64,000 bases of DNA from Flavobacteriales bacterium (GTDB lineage Bacteria > Bacteroidota > Bacteroidia > JANQJC01): NCBI GenBank assembly GCA_028281825.1, contig JANQJC010000100.1, positions 73,854-137,853 on the forward strand, given 5' to 3'. The stretch's first letter is position 1, and each line of letters opens with the position of its first letter. Made by a program: the position numbers and the translations under genes. Positions 44,857 to 53,752 of the stretch are shown here, one piece after another. The notes under the pieces were generated by a model. The model did no database searches. It was not told the origin of the DNA and worked only from the letters and a program-made list of their open reading frames with translations.

Positions 44857-46725
44857 CTAGTTCAACTGTAGCTGTTGTAAGTATTGTATTGGAACATTGA
44901 AACCAAGTTGTTGAGCTTTCTGAGCATCAATTTTAGCCTCATTGGTCAACTGTAGGTAAAAGTACACTTTTGAGCGTCGATAATACACTTCACCGTAATT
45001 TGGATTTAAGGCTAAAGCCCTGTTATAATCATCTAAGGCTTCTTTAACTTTTCCACTTTTGAAAAAGACAAGTCCCCGACTATTAAAAAGGCCTGCATTA
45101 TTTGGTTCTTTGCTCATCAACAAGTTATAATCTTGCAGCGCATCATCCAATCTGCCCAATTTCTCTGATAGTACTGCATGAAATATGCGTGGCATGGGGT
45201 TGTCAGGCTGTTTATCAAGTACAATGTTGATATCAGCAAATGCTTTATCATAGTTGCCCAAAGCATCATTAGCTATTGCTCGATTAAGTAAAGCCTGCCA
45301 TTGCGTAACTGGATCGTTTTTGTGGGCCCTGTCAAAATAAGGAATTGATTCTTCAAATTGTTGGTTTTGAAGTAGTATTAAACCAGCATTGTTTTGGCAA
45401 CTGGCAAACTTTGGGTTTTTCTCTGTACAGGTAATGTAATCTCTCAGCGCTTTTTTCTTATCACCTTTTTCAGACCAATAGTTGGCACGCATCCCGTAAG
45501 CCATATAGCTTTCAGGAACATCTTCTACTGTGGCGTTCCAGAGTGTGAGACTATCTTTCCAATCATAACATCGGTCAAAGGAAATAAGAACACAACTACC
45601 GATAATGCATAGCGTGAGGATGCCCATCACTACCTTACTTGCTTTAAACCATTTGTCTAGGGCTATTCCAAGAGGGAAAAGTAATCCAATGTAGGGGATG
45701 TAGGTAAACCGGTCGTAAATAATACCAGAATTGACCTTAATGAAATGTAATGTGAGCCCTAGCGTAATGAGGAAGAAAAAGTACCCGAAAAAGAGGCTTT
45801 TATTCTTTTTAGCCCGGAACAATATAACCAGTGAAAGAACCAGAACTGCAAAGAAGGACAGGTAAACCATTAAGGGGTATCCTTCATCACCTTGCCTTGG
45901 AAAGGGATAATGGGCAGAAACAGGGATGGGATAAAAGAACTTTTGGAGATAAAGCCAAGTGGCATAAGAAGATAGAACAGTTTTGTCCCATAAACTGTGA
46001 TTGCCAGCAGAAGGTATCATTTGGTCGAGTGCGAGGATACCAAAAAAGAAAGCTATGACTAGAAAGGGAATTTTATTGATGAAAGCATGGTTGCTAAGCT
46101 TTTCTTTTTGATGCCAATCAAACAAAAGTAGTGCAACGGGTAAGCAAGCTGCCTGTGGTTTAGAAAGCATAGACAGTATGAAGAGTAGTACAGATATCCA
46201 ATAGACGGGAGTTTTATACCAGTGGTTATCTTCATTTTTGCCAATATATGATTGGTAGCTTAGGATTGATGAAAGGAAGAAAAATGCAAAGAGGGTGTCC
46301 TTTCTTTCTGTTATCCAGGCGACAGACTCCACATGCATAGGGTGGATGCCAAATAGCAATGCAACGAAAAAAGCAATACGAATATTGACTCCCAACTTCT
46401 TAGTAATGAAGAATACTAGTAAGATATTCAGTAGGTGTAGAATGAGATTATCAAGGTGGTAGAGAAAAGGCTGGTATTGAACGAGTGAATATTCCAAAGC
46501 AAAAGACACCAGCGTGAGCGGGGTGTAGGTATCCATGGTTTTATTTTCAGGCTTTAAGAGCTGTAGTAAATTGTCAAGTGAAGCATCACGAATGTGCTCA
46601 TTTTCAAGTACGTAAGCCTTATCATCCCAATTGGTCCAACCGTTTTGCAATACAGGGGACAGCGTTAAAAAGCTTATCAACAGCAAAATGACTATTGCCA
46701 AGAGGGCCTGTGTTATCTTATTCAT
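44857..46725 (-). CDS. TMTC-like O-mannosyltransferase-family protein (copy 3)
   Basis: From ATG 46725 this is 622 residues (the frame is open to 46746); the start removes a Lys-rich extension and gives an 8-bp overlap with the upstream gene. NGWTNWDDKAYVLENEHIRD carries the DD motif, HPMHVESVAWITERKDTLFA the conserved loop, and GIIYDRFTYIPYIGLLFPLG a later helix. The C-terminal TPRs follow (YDKAFADINIVLDKQPDN). It is more diverged from copies 1-2 than those are from each other, with ITERKD in place of SSRKD, so it belongs to a second subgroup with copy 4. Confidence 0.86.
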   Translation of the reverse strand: MNKITQALLAIVILLLISFLTLSPVLQNGWTNWDDKAYVLENEHIRDASLDNLLQLLKPENKTMDTYTPLTLVSFALEYSLVQYQPFLYHLDNLILHLLNILLVFFITKKLGVNIRIAFFVALLFGIHPMHVESVAWITERKDTLFAFFFLSSILSYQSYIGKNEDNHWYKTPVYWISVLLFILSMLSKPQAACLPVALLLFDWHQKEKLSNHAFINKIPFLVIAFFFGILALDQMIPSAGNHSLWDKTVLSSYATWLYLQKFFYPIPVSAHYPFPRQGDEGYPLMVYLSFFAVLVLSLVILFRAKKNKSLFFGYFFFLITLGLTLHFIKVNSGIIYDRFTYIPYIGLLFPLGIALDKWFKASKVVMGILTLCIIGSCVLISFDRCYDWKDSLTLWNATVEDVPESYMAYGMRANYWSEKGDKKKALRDYITCTEKNPKFASCQNNAGLILLQNQQFEESIPYFDRAHKNDPVTQWQALLNRAIANDALGNYDKAFADINIVLDKQPDNPMPRIFHAVLSEKLGRLDDALQDYNLLMSKEPNNAGLFNSRGLVFFKSGKVKEALDDYNRALALNPNYGEVYYRRSKVYFYLQLTNEAKIDAQKAQQLGFNVPIQYLQQLQLN

Positions 46726-48589
46726 CTTGGCTTTGGTTGATTTCATTCAAGTAACTCTGAGGCACTTTAAAGCCCAGTTCAATGGCTTTTTTCACATCTT
46801 CAATGGCTTTTTCTTTCTCTTCAAGGAACCAGTAGAGTCTTGACCTACGATAATAAGGTTCTGGGTAATCGGGATTAAAGTTGATAGCCGTAGTGTAATC
46901 GTTCTCAGCTGCTTCTATATCGCCTTTTTTAAATAACACTAAACCCCTGTTTGAATATAACCCTGCATTATAAGGCTGGCGGATGATTAGGATGCTATAA
47001 TCCTTAATAGCGTCATCAAGTAGGTTTAGTTTTTCAAATACAACTGCTCTAAACAGAAAGCTAATGGCGGTATCCGGATCAAGTTCTACCAGCCTGTTCA
47101 TGTCACGCAAAGCAGCAGAGTCGTTACCAAGAAATGAGAGCAACATGCCCCTGTTCATTAGTGCCGGATAGTAATTGCTATCAATTTCCAATGAGCGGTT
47201 AAAGGCCTCCATCGCTTCTGGGAATTTATTCAAGGTGCGTAACATCAGCCCTTCGCTATTGGGGCAGGCAGGGTTATCTAAAGAGCGCTCAGAGCATAAC
47301 TTGTAATCTCTTACGGATGCTTTTAGTTGACCTATTTTATTATAGAAAGAAGCTCGGTTGGCGTAGGCTACATGGTGGTCGGGATACTTTTCTGTAACAT
47401 CTGTCCAGAGACTTACGCTGGATTGCCAAACAGTACTTCTTGAATAGGCATATACAGAGAGAAAAACCAGATAAGAACAGAAGACGAGAATGGGTATCTT
47501 TTTTCCTTCTTCAAAGAGTTTTGTTTTTTCTACCAGGAAGTAGGCCAAAGCGAAAAATAATCCTAGATAGGCAAGGTAGGTGTATCGTTCGGCAATGATT
47601 GTCCTGCCGACAGGAATTATTTGAGAAACGGGGATAATGCAGACCAAGAATACACCCAAGCCAAACATCAACCACTTTTGCTTGTGATACCTGATGGTGG
47701 TGAAAACTAATAAGGATATTAGGACAAACGCTGAAGCATAGATATACCAGGGCCACCATCCATTGTTGATATCGGGAAAGGGATGAAAGGCTGAGAGTTT
47801 AAATGGAATCAGGGATTTAATAGTATAGGTGAGTATCCCGTAGCCCGCGATGAAAAATTTGTGCCTGCCACCTATTTGCTCAAAAGTGTTTGAGGCACCA
47901 CCTTCACTTTGTACGGTAATAGCCAGCAGTCCAAATATTAGGCTAATGAGAAAGAAAGGAGCCTTAGTAAATAGGCTTCTCCATGATAGCTCATTCCTGA
48001 AATAGTCTATAAGCACCAGAATAATGGGAAAAACAACAGACTGACCTTTAGATAGACCTGATAACACCAGAAACACCATAGCAAGGATGTAATATACCAG
48101 TTTAGTCTTGGTTGTGTAATACATATAGGAAACAAGCCCCAGCATCAGGTAGAAGACATAAAGAACGTCTTTACGCTCTGTAGCCCAGGCAACAGATTCA
48201 ACGTGCATTGGGTGGATACCAAAGAGTAGGGCTGTTATAAAAGCAATCTCCCAACGATGGGTGAGCAACTTCACAAACCAAAAAACCAATGCCACATTTA
48301 ATAAATGCAGAAGCAAGCTATGTAGGTGGTAGTATAAAGGGTTGAGTCCACCAATAGCGTCATCTATGGCGTGAGAGATAAGGCTGAGTGGGTGATAGTT
48401 TCCCTCAAATTCTCTTACTTTGAATATCTGAACAAAACTGTCCCATGATAGGTCTTTGATGTATGGGTTATTAATGATATAGGCTGGGTCGTCCCATTCA
48501 ACAAAATCAGCACTCAACACTGGGATAAAAACCACAAAGGTGATGGCCAGTGCTATCCATAAAGCAAGAGGTTTGAGTAGCTTAATCAA
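46718..48589 (-). CDS. TMTC-like O-mannosyltransferase-family protein (copy 4)
   Basis: This 623-residue protein starts at a TTG; no ATG fits before the first helix, and the -7 box at 48621-48628 leaves a leader of about 25 bases. ADFVEWDDPAYIINNPYIKD has the DD motif, HPMHVESVAWATERKDVLYV the conserved loop, and TIIAERYTYLAYLGLFFALA the later helix. Six TPR units run to the C-terminus (EAAENDYTTAINFNPDYPEP). It heads the leftward TMTC-TMTC-GT2 operon. Confidence 0.86.
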   Translation of the reverse strand: MIKLLKPLALWIALAITFVVFIPVLSADFVEWDDPAYIINNPYIKDLSWDSFVQIFKVREFEGNYHPLSLISHAIDDAIGGLNPLYYHLHSLLLHLLNVALVFWFVKLLTHRWEIAFITALLFGIHPMHVESVAWATERKDVLYVFYLMLGLVSYMYYTTKTKLVYYILAMVFLVLSGLSKGQSVVFPIILVLIDYFRNELSWRSLFTKAPFFLISLIFGLLAITVQSEGGASNTFEQIGGRHKFFIAGYGILTYTIKSLIPFKLSAFHPFPDINNGWWPWYIYASAFVLISLLVFTTIRYHKQKWLMFGLGVFLVCIIPVSQIIPVGRTIIAERYTYLAYLGLFFALAYFLVEKTKLFEEGKKIPILVFCSYLVFLSVYAYSRSTVWQSSVSLWTDVTEKYPDHHVAYANRASFYNKIGQLKASVRDYKLCSERSLDNPACPNSEGLMLRTLNKFPEAMEAFNRSLEIDSNYYPALMNRGMLLSFLGNDSAALRDMNRLVELDPDTAISFLFRAVVFEKLNLLDDAIKDYSILIIRQPYNAGLYSNRGLVLFKKGDIEAAENDYTTAINFNPDYPEPYYRRSRLYWFLEEKEKAIEDVKKAIELGFKVPQSYLNEINQSQDE

Positions 48590-48620
48590 TGGTCGAGTTG
48601 AAATTACCTGTCAAAGTACT

Positions 48621-48628
48621 CAAATTTA
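48621..48628 (-). promoter_or_regulatory. Promoter -7 element of the leftward TMTC-TMTC-GT2 operon
   Basis: Read leftward, TAAATTTG is an exact TAnnTTTG match, with TTTC 17 bases upstream (48649-48646). It lies in the short divergent region facing the SGNH gene at 48695. Confidence 0.6.
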
Positions 48629-48694
48629 GCTCAAACAAGAAAACTGAAAATGGGTTATAATCTATCCCAGTAAAATTGCGTAGTATTGAGAGCA

Positions 48695-49744
48695 ATGGAA
48701 GATTTGGACGGTTTTTATATAGGATTGCTCCTAATTACACTTTTGAGTATTGGATTGCTTTTTTTAGTGTATAGAAAAGGTAAGAGTATTCAGCCGATGA
48801 AAACCTTGCATATAATAGGATGGAATACCTTGCTACTTGGTGTCAGCATAATAGTGCTTTTTTGGGGTGTGGAGAGCTACTACCGCTTTTATGTTGATAC
48901 TACAGATTCATTTGCCATATCAAAAATTACGCAAAGGTGGGGTAAAAGGTATTACAAGAATAACAATATTAAGAGCAGGGATAATGTAGATTATATTTTA
49001 AAAAAACAGCCGGGGCTGAGAAGAATAACTTTTATAGGTGACTCATTTACAATTGGATATGGTATTGAGGATGTAGATGACAGGTTTGTCAACATTATCA
49101 GAAAGTCGCTGTATGATAAGGAAATACATGTGATTGCAGGTAATGGTTTTGATACAGACAGGCAGTTTCTATACCTGAAACAGTTTCATGATGATTTGGG
49201 GTATGATATGGATGTTGTGATACTGGTATATAACCTGAACGACATTGCCTTTTTAATACCCGAGAATAAGGCAATTGTGGAGAGAATATATGGTTACGAA
49301 GATGAACTGGGTTATATAGGTCAAAATAGTTATTTTGTGAATGAAGCCTTTTTTAAATGGAAGGCCATGACCGACCCTGATATGGGTAGCTACTTCGGCT
49401 ATTTAAAAGATAGTTATAAAAAAAACACTAACTGGACTAATATGCAGAATTATCTGGGTGATGTGATAAACTACTGCAACGACAACGAGATTAAACTAAT
49501 GGTGATTACTTTTCCGTTCTTACATGATTTTGAAAGGGAATATCAGTTTGTAGAAGCGCATCAGGCACTTGCAGCTTTTTGGGCTGAGAAAGGTATTCCG
49601 CACATGGATTTATTACCTGCCTTTTTGCCGCACAAAGACGAGTATTTGATAGTGAATGACTTTGATGCGCACCCCAATGAAAAAGCACATCAGATAGCCG
49701 CAAAAGCTATTGAAAAGTTTATACTACAAAATGTGAAAGATTGA
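48695..49744 (+). CDS. Membrane-anchored SGNH hydrolase
   Basis: This ~349-residue protein has two N-terminal membrane segments (FYIGLLLITLLSIGLLFLVY and TLLLGVSIIVLFWGVESYY), then an SGNH domain. ITFIGDSFTIGYGI is block I, AGNGFDTDR is block II, VYNLNDIAF is block III (N-D) and VNDFDAHPNEKAHQIAAKAI is block V (D-x-H). It is not a close paralogue of the pair at 28-30 kb. ATG 48695 is preferred over the in-frame TTG 48686 because it follows a TAAAATTG -7-like element at 48671-48678. It is divergent from TMTC-like copy 4 and convergent with the fibre genes. Confidence 0.82.
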   Translation: MEDLDGFYIGLLLITLLSIGLLFLVYRKGKSIQPMKTLHIIGWNTLLLGVSIIVLFWGVESYYRFYVDTTDSFAISKITQRWGKRYYKNNNIKSRDNVDYILKKQPGLRRITFIGDSFTIGYGIEDVDDRFVNIIRKSLYDKEIHVIAGNGFDTDRQFLYLKQFHDDLGYDMDVVILVYNLNDIAFLIPENKAIVERIYGYEDELGYIGQNSYFVNEAFFKWKAMTDPDMGSYFGYLKDSYKKNTNWTNMQNYLGDVINYCNDNEIKLMVITFPFLHDFEREYQFVEAHQALAAFWAEKGIPHMDLLPAFLPHKDEYLIVNDFDAHPNEKAHQIAAKAIEKFILQNVKD

Positions 49745-49768
49745 GAAAGGAAGTTTTTGAAACTTACT

Positions 49769-51745
49769 TTACTTTCTTGCCACTTGAGCAGCTTGTTTAT
49801 CCAGTTGGCTCATCTTGTGATTAAGTTCAGCCAGACGAGCTTGGTAGTTTCTCAATCTTGCTTCCTGGTCTTGGATAGTAATATCTTGTTGTTTTAGTGT
49901 AGCTTGTTGCTCTTGCACGGTTTTTACAAGAGGCACAACAAATTCTGCATAGCGCAAGCCATAAGCTTCTTTCTCATTGCTGGGAACATCCACACCGCTG
50001 AAGTTGTAACCAGTGGCTTGGGCAGCGCTTTCAACTTCTTGGGCTAAGAAGCCTGTAAAGCGGGTTTGGCTTTTCTTTTGTGCCAATTGCTTCATGTCAT
50101 CATTAAGCTCTGTACCATAAAGTTGAGCAATACCTTCGGCATTGTAGTTATAGGTAACAGGACGCAAGAGTTTAATGAAATCAACACCTACTACATCTTC
50201 CTTCACGTTTTTCTTGAACCTCTGGTCAGAAACAGCGGTCCAATTTACATAACCACCTATCGATTCAGTAGAGCTGTTACCGATAAGTACGGTGTTGTCA
50301 GTAGATACTGTAGATTGATAGCCTATAGCGATTGAGTTAGCGCCGCTAACAGTTGCTTGGTAACCAATAGCAACAGATTTAGCACCAGATGAGGTAGCCT
50401 GATATCCGAGTGCCACGGAACTATCAGCAGTAACACTATTGCCATAACCCACACCTATACTATAATTGCCTCTTCCAACTGCGTATGGGCCAATGGCAAT
50501 TAAGTCAGTTGAATCAGCATCTACCTGATAACCTATAGCAACTGTATTTGCTCCATCAACATTAGTTTGGTAGCCTATACCTATGGAATTGTCGCCAATC
50601 ATTGAATTTTCATAGCCTATATTAATAGCACTATCCACAGTAGTACTGCATGCACGGCCAATAGTTATTGAATTTCTTCCTGTAGTGTAAGCCATGTAGC
50701 CGATGGCCATTGCATAGTCACCATTGTCAACTTCGGCATCAGAACCAATCGCGATACAAAAATCGTCTAAAGATTCTGCGCTATAACCAAGTGCAATGCT
50801 TCCCGTACCATCTACCATTGTCTTAGTATCATTGTAAGTAGATCCATCACCATTCACCGATACTCCACCAGCACCTACCACAGTTACATACTCCTCTAAT
50901 GTAGTACCAAAATCAGCTTGCGCACCTATGATAACATTGTATTCTCCTTCTCTATTCTTAGCACCGGCAGCAAAACCCAGGTAAGTGTTATAATTACCAT
51001 CATTAGTATTGTTGGTTCGGTTATTGTCCCAACCTGCGTAGGAACCAACAAAAGTATTGTAGTCTGCATGTTCGGTATTAGCCCCAGCAGCAGCACCAAT
51101 CATGGTATTGTGGTGTCCAAGGCCAATATCCACTCCCGCTGAATCTCCTAAAGCGGAGTTTTTGTAGCTGGTGCTAACATCATCTAAAGCTTCATTACCT
51201 ACGGCGGTGTTTCTATAACCAGTGGTGCAATCGTGCAATGCCCTGGAACCAACTGCAGTATTGTCGCTTGCAGTTGTGTTGTTGTAACCAGAGTCTTCAC
51301 CTATAAATGTACAGTCGCTGCCAGAAGTGTGGTTTTTGCCAGCTTCATCACCAATAAAGATCAAATCAATACCTCCAAGAGCATTAGACCCGCAATCGGC
51401 GCCAATCATGATATTGTCGGTAGAACCACCATTAGAGTAGCCAGCCCTTTGACCAATAAAAACGCAATCAGCACCTGTACTGTTTGACCAACCCGCCTTT
51501 TGGCCTATAAATACATTATTGCTGGATGTGGTTGTTGTCCAACCTGCATCTTCACCTATAAATACATTATTACTTCCAGTAGAATTGTTAGTACCAGCAG
51601 AGTCACCGAGATAAACGTTATAATCACCCGTAGTAATACTTACACCAGCACCTGTTCCGTATGTAGTGTTGTCTGTTTGTGCAATTGCAAGTGTTGAAGC
51701 AAACACAAACGCCAACATAAGGCTTAAGCCCAGGCCCTTCCTCAT
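49769..51745 (-). CDS. Exported beta-roll fibre with C-terminal intramolecular chaperone (copy 1)
   Basis: This exported fibre of ~658 residues has signal peptide MRKGLGLSLMLAFVFASTLA (ATG 51745; a TTG at 51778 is possible). The mature protein begins QTDNTTYGTGAGVSITTGDY, a run of ~20-residue repeats (NNVFIGEDAG, NTAVGSRAL). From ~320 to 500 come shorter YadA-head-like repeats (SIAIGYQ, TVAIGYQ). The intramolecular chaperone (Peptidase_S74 type) follows, with SDQRFKKNV carrying the Ser-Lys dyad spaced as in endosialidases, LRPVTYNY and FTGFLAQEVESAA, then a coiled coil to the end. This predicts a homotrimer whose chaperone self-cleaves after folding. No T9SS sorting domain is present, so its route outward is unknown. 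Third gene of a tandem leftward set. Confidence 0.86.
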   Translation of the reverse strand: MRKGLGLSLMLAFVFASTLAIAQTDNTTYGTGAGVSITTGDYNVYLGDSAGTNNSTGSNNVFIGEDAGWTTTTSSNNVFIGQKAGWSNSTGADCVFIGQRAGYSNGGSTDNIMIGADCGSNALGGIDLIFIGDEAGKNHTSGSDCTFIGEDSGYNNTTASDNTAVGSRALHDCTTGYRNTAVGNEALDDVSTSYKNSALGDSAGVDIGLGHHNTMIGAAAGANTEHADYNTFVGSYAGWDNNRTNNTNDGNYNTYLGFAAGAKNREGEYNVIIGAQADFGTTLEEYVTVVGAGGVSVNGDGSTYNDTKTMVDGTGSIALGYSAESLDDFCIAIGSDAEVDNGDYAMAIGYMAYTTGRNSITIGRACSTTVDSAINIGYENSMIGDNSIGIGYQTNVDGANTVAIGYQVDADSTDLIAIGPYAVGRGNYSIGVGYGNSVTADSSVALGYQATSSGAKSVAIGYQATVSGANSIAIGYQSTVSTDNTVLIGNSSTESIGGYVNWTAVSDQRFKKNVKEDVVGVDFIKLLRPVTYNYNAEGIAQLYGTELNDDMKQLAQKKSQTRFTGFLAQEVESAAQATGYNFSGVDVPSNEKEAYGLRYAEFVVPLVKTVQEQQATLKQQDITIQDQEARLRNYQARLAELNHKMSQLDKQAAQVARK

Positions 51746-51781
51746 TATTGCTTTAATATGTGTATATATTTGTTCCAAAAC

Positions 51782-53749
51782 TTACCTCTTAGCTACTTTA
51801 TTTTCCAGTCTATCGAGTTTACTCTCAGTATTTTCAAGTGCTGTTCTAAAATCCTCTATGTTTTTATGGGTTGCATTACTCAAGGTTTGCAATCCTTCAA
51901 TTTGTTCATCTTGTTCTTGAACTGCTTTAACCAATGGCACAGTAAATTCGGAATACCTCAATCCATAGATGCTTGAATTGCTTCTTGGGGCATCCACCCC
52001 GCTAAAGTCGAAATTGGCATCTTGTGTAGCACTTTCCACTTCTTGCGCCAGGAAACCCGAGTATCTCATATTACTTTTCGAGTTTACCAACGGCTGCATT
52101 GAAGTGGAAACTTCTCTGCCGTGGAACTCTTCAACTAGATAGACATCATAGTTATAGGTTACCGGCCTAAGCTTAGTAATAAACTCTAAGCCAGGTACAT
52201 CACTTGCAACGTTTCTCTTAAAGCGTTGGTCTGAAGTCGCAGTCCAGTTAACATGGCCACCAATAGACTCGGTGGTACTGTTACCTATTAATACGGTGTT
52301 ATCTGTTGATACTGAAGCCTGATAACCAATTGCAGTAGAATTGGTTACATCATCAATTTCAGCATCATACCCGATTGCAATGGATGAGCTTCCTATAGCA
52401 CTGGCACTATGGCCAATGGCCATCAAGTTGGCACCGTCAACAGATGCTCCATTACCTATAGCTACCGCGTAATCTCCGTTGGTCACTGATATATTGCCCC
52501 CTATAGCAACGGCATAGGCTGTATCAATATCAGTTTGGTAACCAATAGCAACACAATATTCTGCCACAGAGTTAAGATTATACCCGTCACCAATCGCTAC
52601 AGAATACCTACCATCCATTGTACCTTCACCACCGATACCTACTGTATTGGCAACACTGGTTGAACATGACCTTCCAATTGCAATGGTATTATTACCGTTA
52701 GTATAGGCTAAATATCCTATTCCAATTGAGCCAGTACCTGTAACTCTTGCCACATAGCTACCAATTGCAATACCGTAGTCATCATAAGTGCGAGAGGAAT
52801 AGCCTATAGAAACAGCATCATCATTTCTGTCGGCTTCTGCATAAGAACCTATTACGGTGTTTCTATCCCCTATAGTAGTCCCAAAGTCTGACTTAAAGCC
52901 AATCATAACATTATCCTCACCTTGCCTGTTAGTATATCCTGCATAGCAACCCAGGTAGGTATTACCATTAGCGTGATTGGTAGTATTAGTTCGGTTGTTG
53001 TCCCACCCAGAAAATACACCAACAAAAGTATTCCAATCCGCATGTTCGGTATTTGCTCCAGCAGCCTGCCCAATCATGGTATTGTGGTGCCCCAGGCCAA
53101 TATCTACACCAGCTGAGTCACCAAATGCTGTATTTCTCACGCTGGTTGAAACATCATCCAGTGCTTCATTACCAACAGCGGTATTTCTGTATCCAGTAGT
53201 GCAGTCATGCAAAGCACGTGAACCAACGGCAGTATTATCACTTGCAGTAGTGTTATTGTATCCTGAATCTTCACCAATAAAGGTGCAGTCACTGCCTGAA
53301 GTATGGTTTTTACCAGCTTCATCACCAACAAAAGTTAAGTCAACCCCTCCAAGGGCATTAGAGCCACAGTCGGCACCAATCATAATGTTGTCTGTTGAGC
53401 CTCCGTTTGAATAACCAGCACGCTGTCCAATGAAAATACAATCGGCACCCGTAGAATTTGACCATCCTGCACTTTCACCTATGAACACATTGTAGCTAGA
53501 AGTAGTAGTACTCCACCCGGCATCTTCACCAATAAACACATTGTAATGCCCACTAGAATTGTTAGTTCCGGCAGAGTCACCTAAATAAACATTGTAATCA
53601 CCAGTGGTGATACTTGCACCTGCACCAGTACCATAAGTGGTATTGTCGGTTTGGGCAAGGCCATTTGTGCTGAACACCAATACAGCCATCAATGCCATAA
53701 CCACTGTTATGCATTTTTTAATCAAGCTGATATGTTTGTGTCCTTTCAT
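51782..53749 (-). CDS. Exported beta-roll fibre with C-terminal intramolecular chaperone (copy 2)
   Basis: This 655-residue paralogue has a signal peptide in VVMALMAVLVFSTNGLAQ. The first ~230 mature residues are nearly the same as in copies 1 and 3, while the YadA-like repeat part (~315-500) differs in sequence and repeat number. TSDQRFKRNVASDVPG carries the chaperone Ser-Lys dyad, followed by YSGFLAQEVESATQDANFDF and a coiled-coil tail (LQTLSNATHKNIEDFRTALE). It is separated by 3 bp from copy 3 upstream and by 36 bp from copy 1's ATG, so the three are one transcription unit. Confidence 0.88.
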   Translation of the reverse strand: MKGHKHISLIKKCITVVMALMAVLVFSTNGLAQTDNTTYGTGAGASITTGDYNVYLGDSAGTNNSSGHYNVFIGEDAGWSTTTSSYNVFIGESAGWSNSTGADCIFIGQRAGYSNGGSTDNIMIGADCGSNALGGVDLTFVGDEAGKNHTSGSDCTFIGEDSGYNNTTASDNTAVGSRALHDCTTGYRNTAVGNEALDDVSTSVRNTAFGDSAGVDIGLGHHNTMIGQAAGANTEHADWNTFVGVFSGWDNNRTNTTNHANGNTYLGCYAGYTNRQGEDNVMIGFKSDFGTTIGDRNTVIGSYAEADRNDDAVSIGYSSRTYDDYGIAIGSYVARVTGTGSIGIGYLAYTNGNNTIAIGRSCSTSVANTVGIGGEGTMDGRYSVAIGDGYNLNSVAEYCVAIGYQTDIDTAYAVAIGGNISVTNGDYAVAIGNGASVDGANLMAIGHSASAIGSSSIAIGYDAEIDDVTNSTAIGYQASVSTDNTVLIGNSTTESIGGHVNWTATSDQRFKRNVASDVPGLEFITKLRPVTYNYDVYLVEEFHGREVSTSMQPLVNSKSNMRYSGFLAQEVESATQDANFDFSGVDAPRSNSSIYGLRYSEFTVPLVKAVQEQDEQIEGLQTLSNATHKNIEDFRTALENTESKLDRLENKVAKR

Positions 53750-53752
53750 ATT

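Noticed and set aside
52977-53414. 145-codon rightward frame antisense to fibre copy 2
   Set aside because: It exists because the repeated Gly/Asn/Thr-rich fibre coding sequence lacks stops on the opposite strand. Similar antisense frames appear at the matching place of the other copies, and the product has no sensible features.
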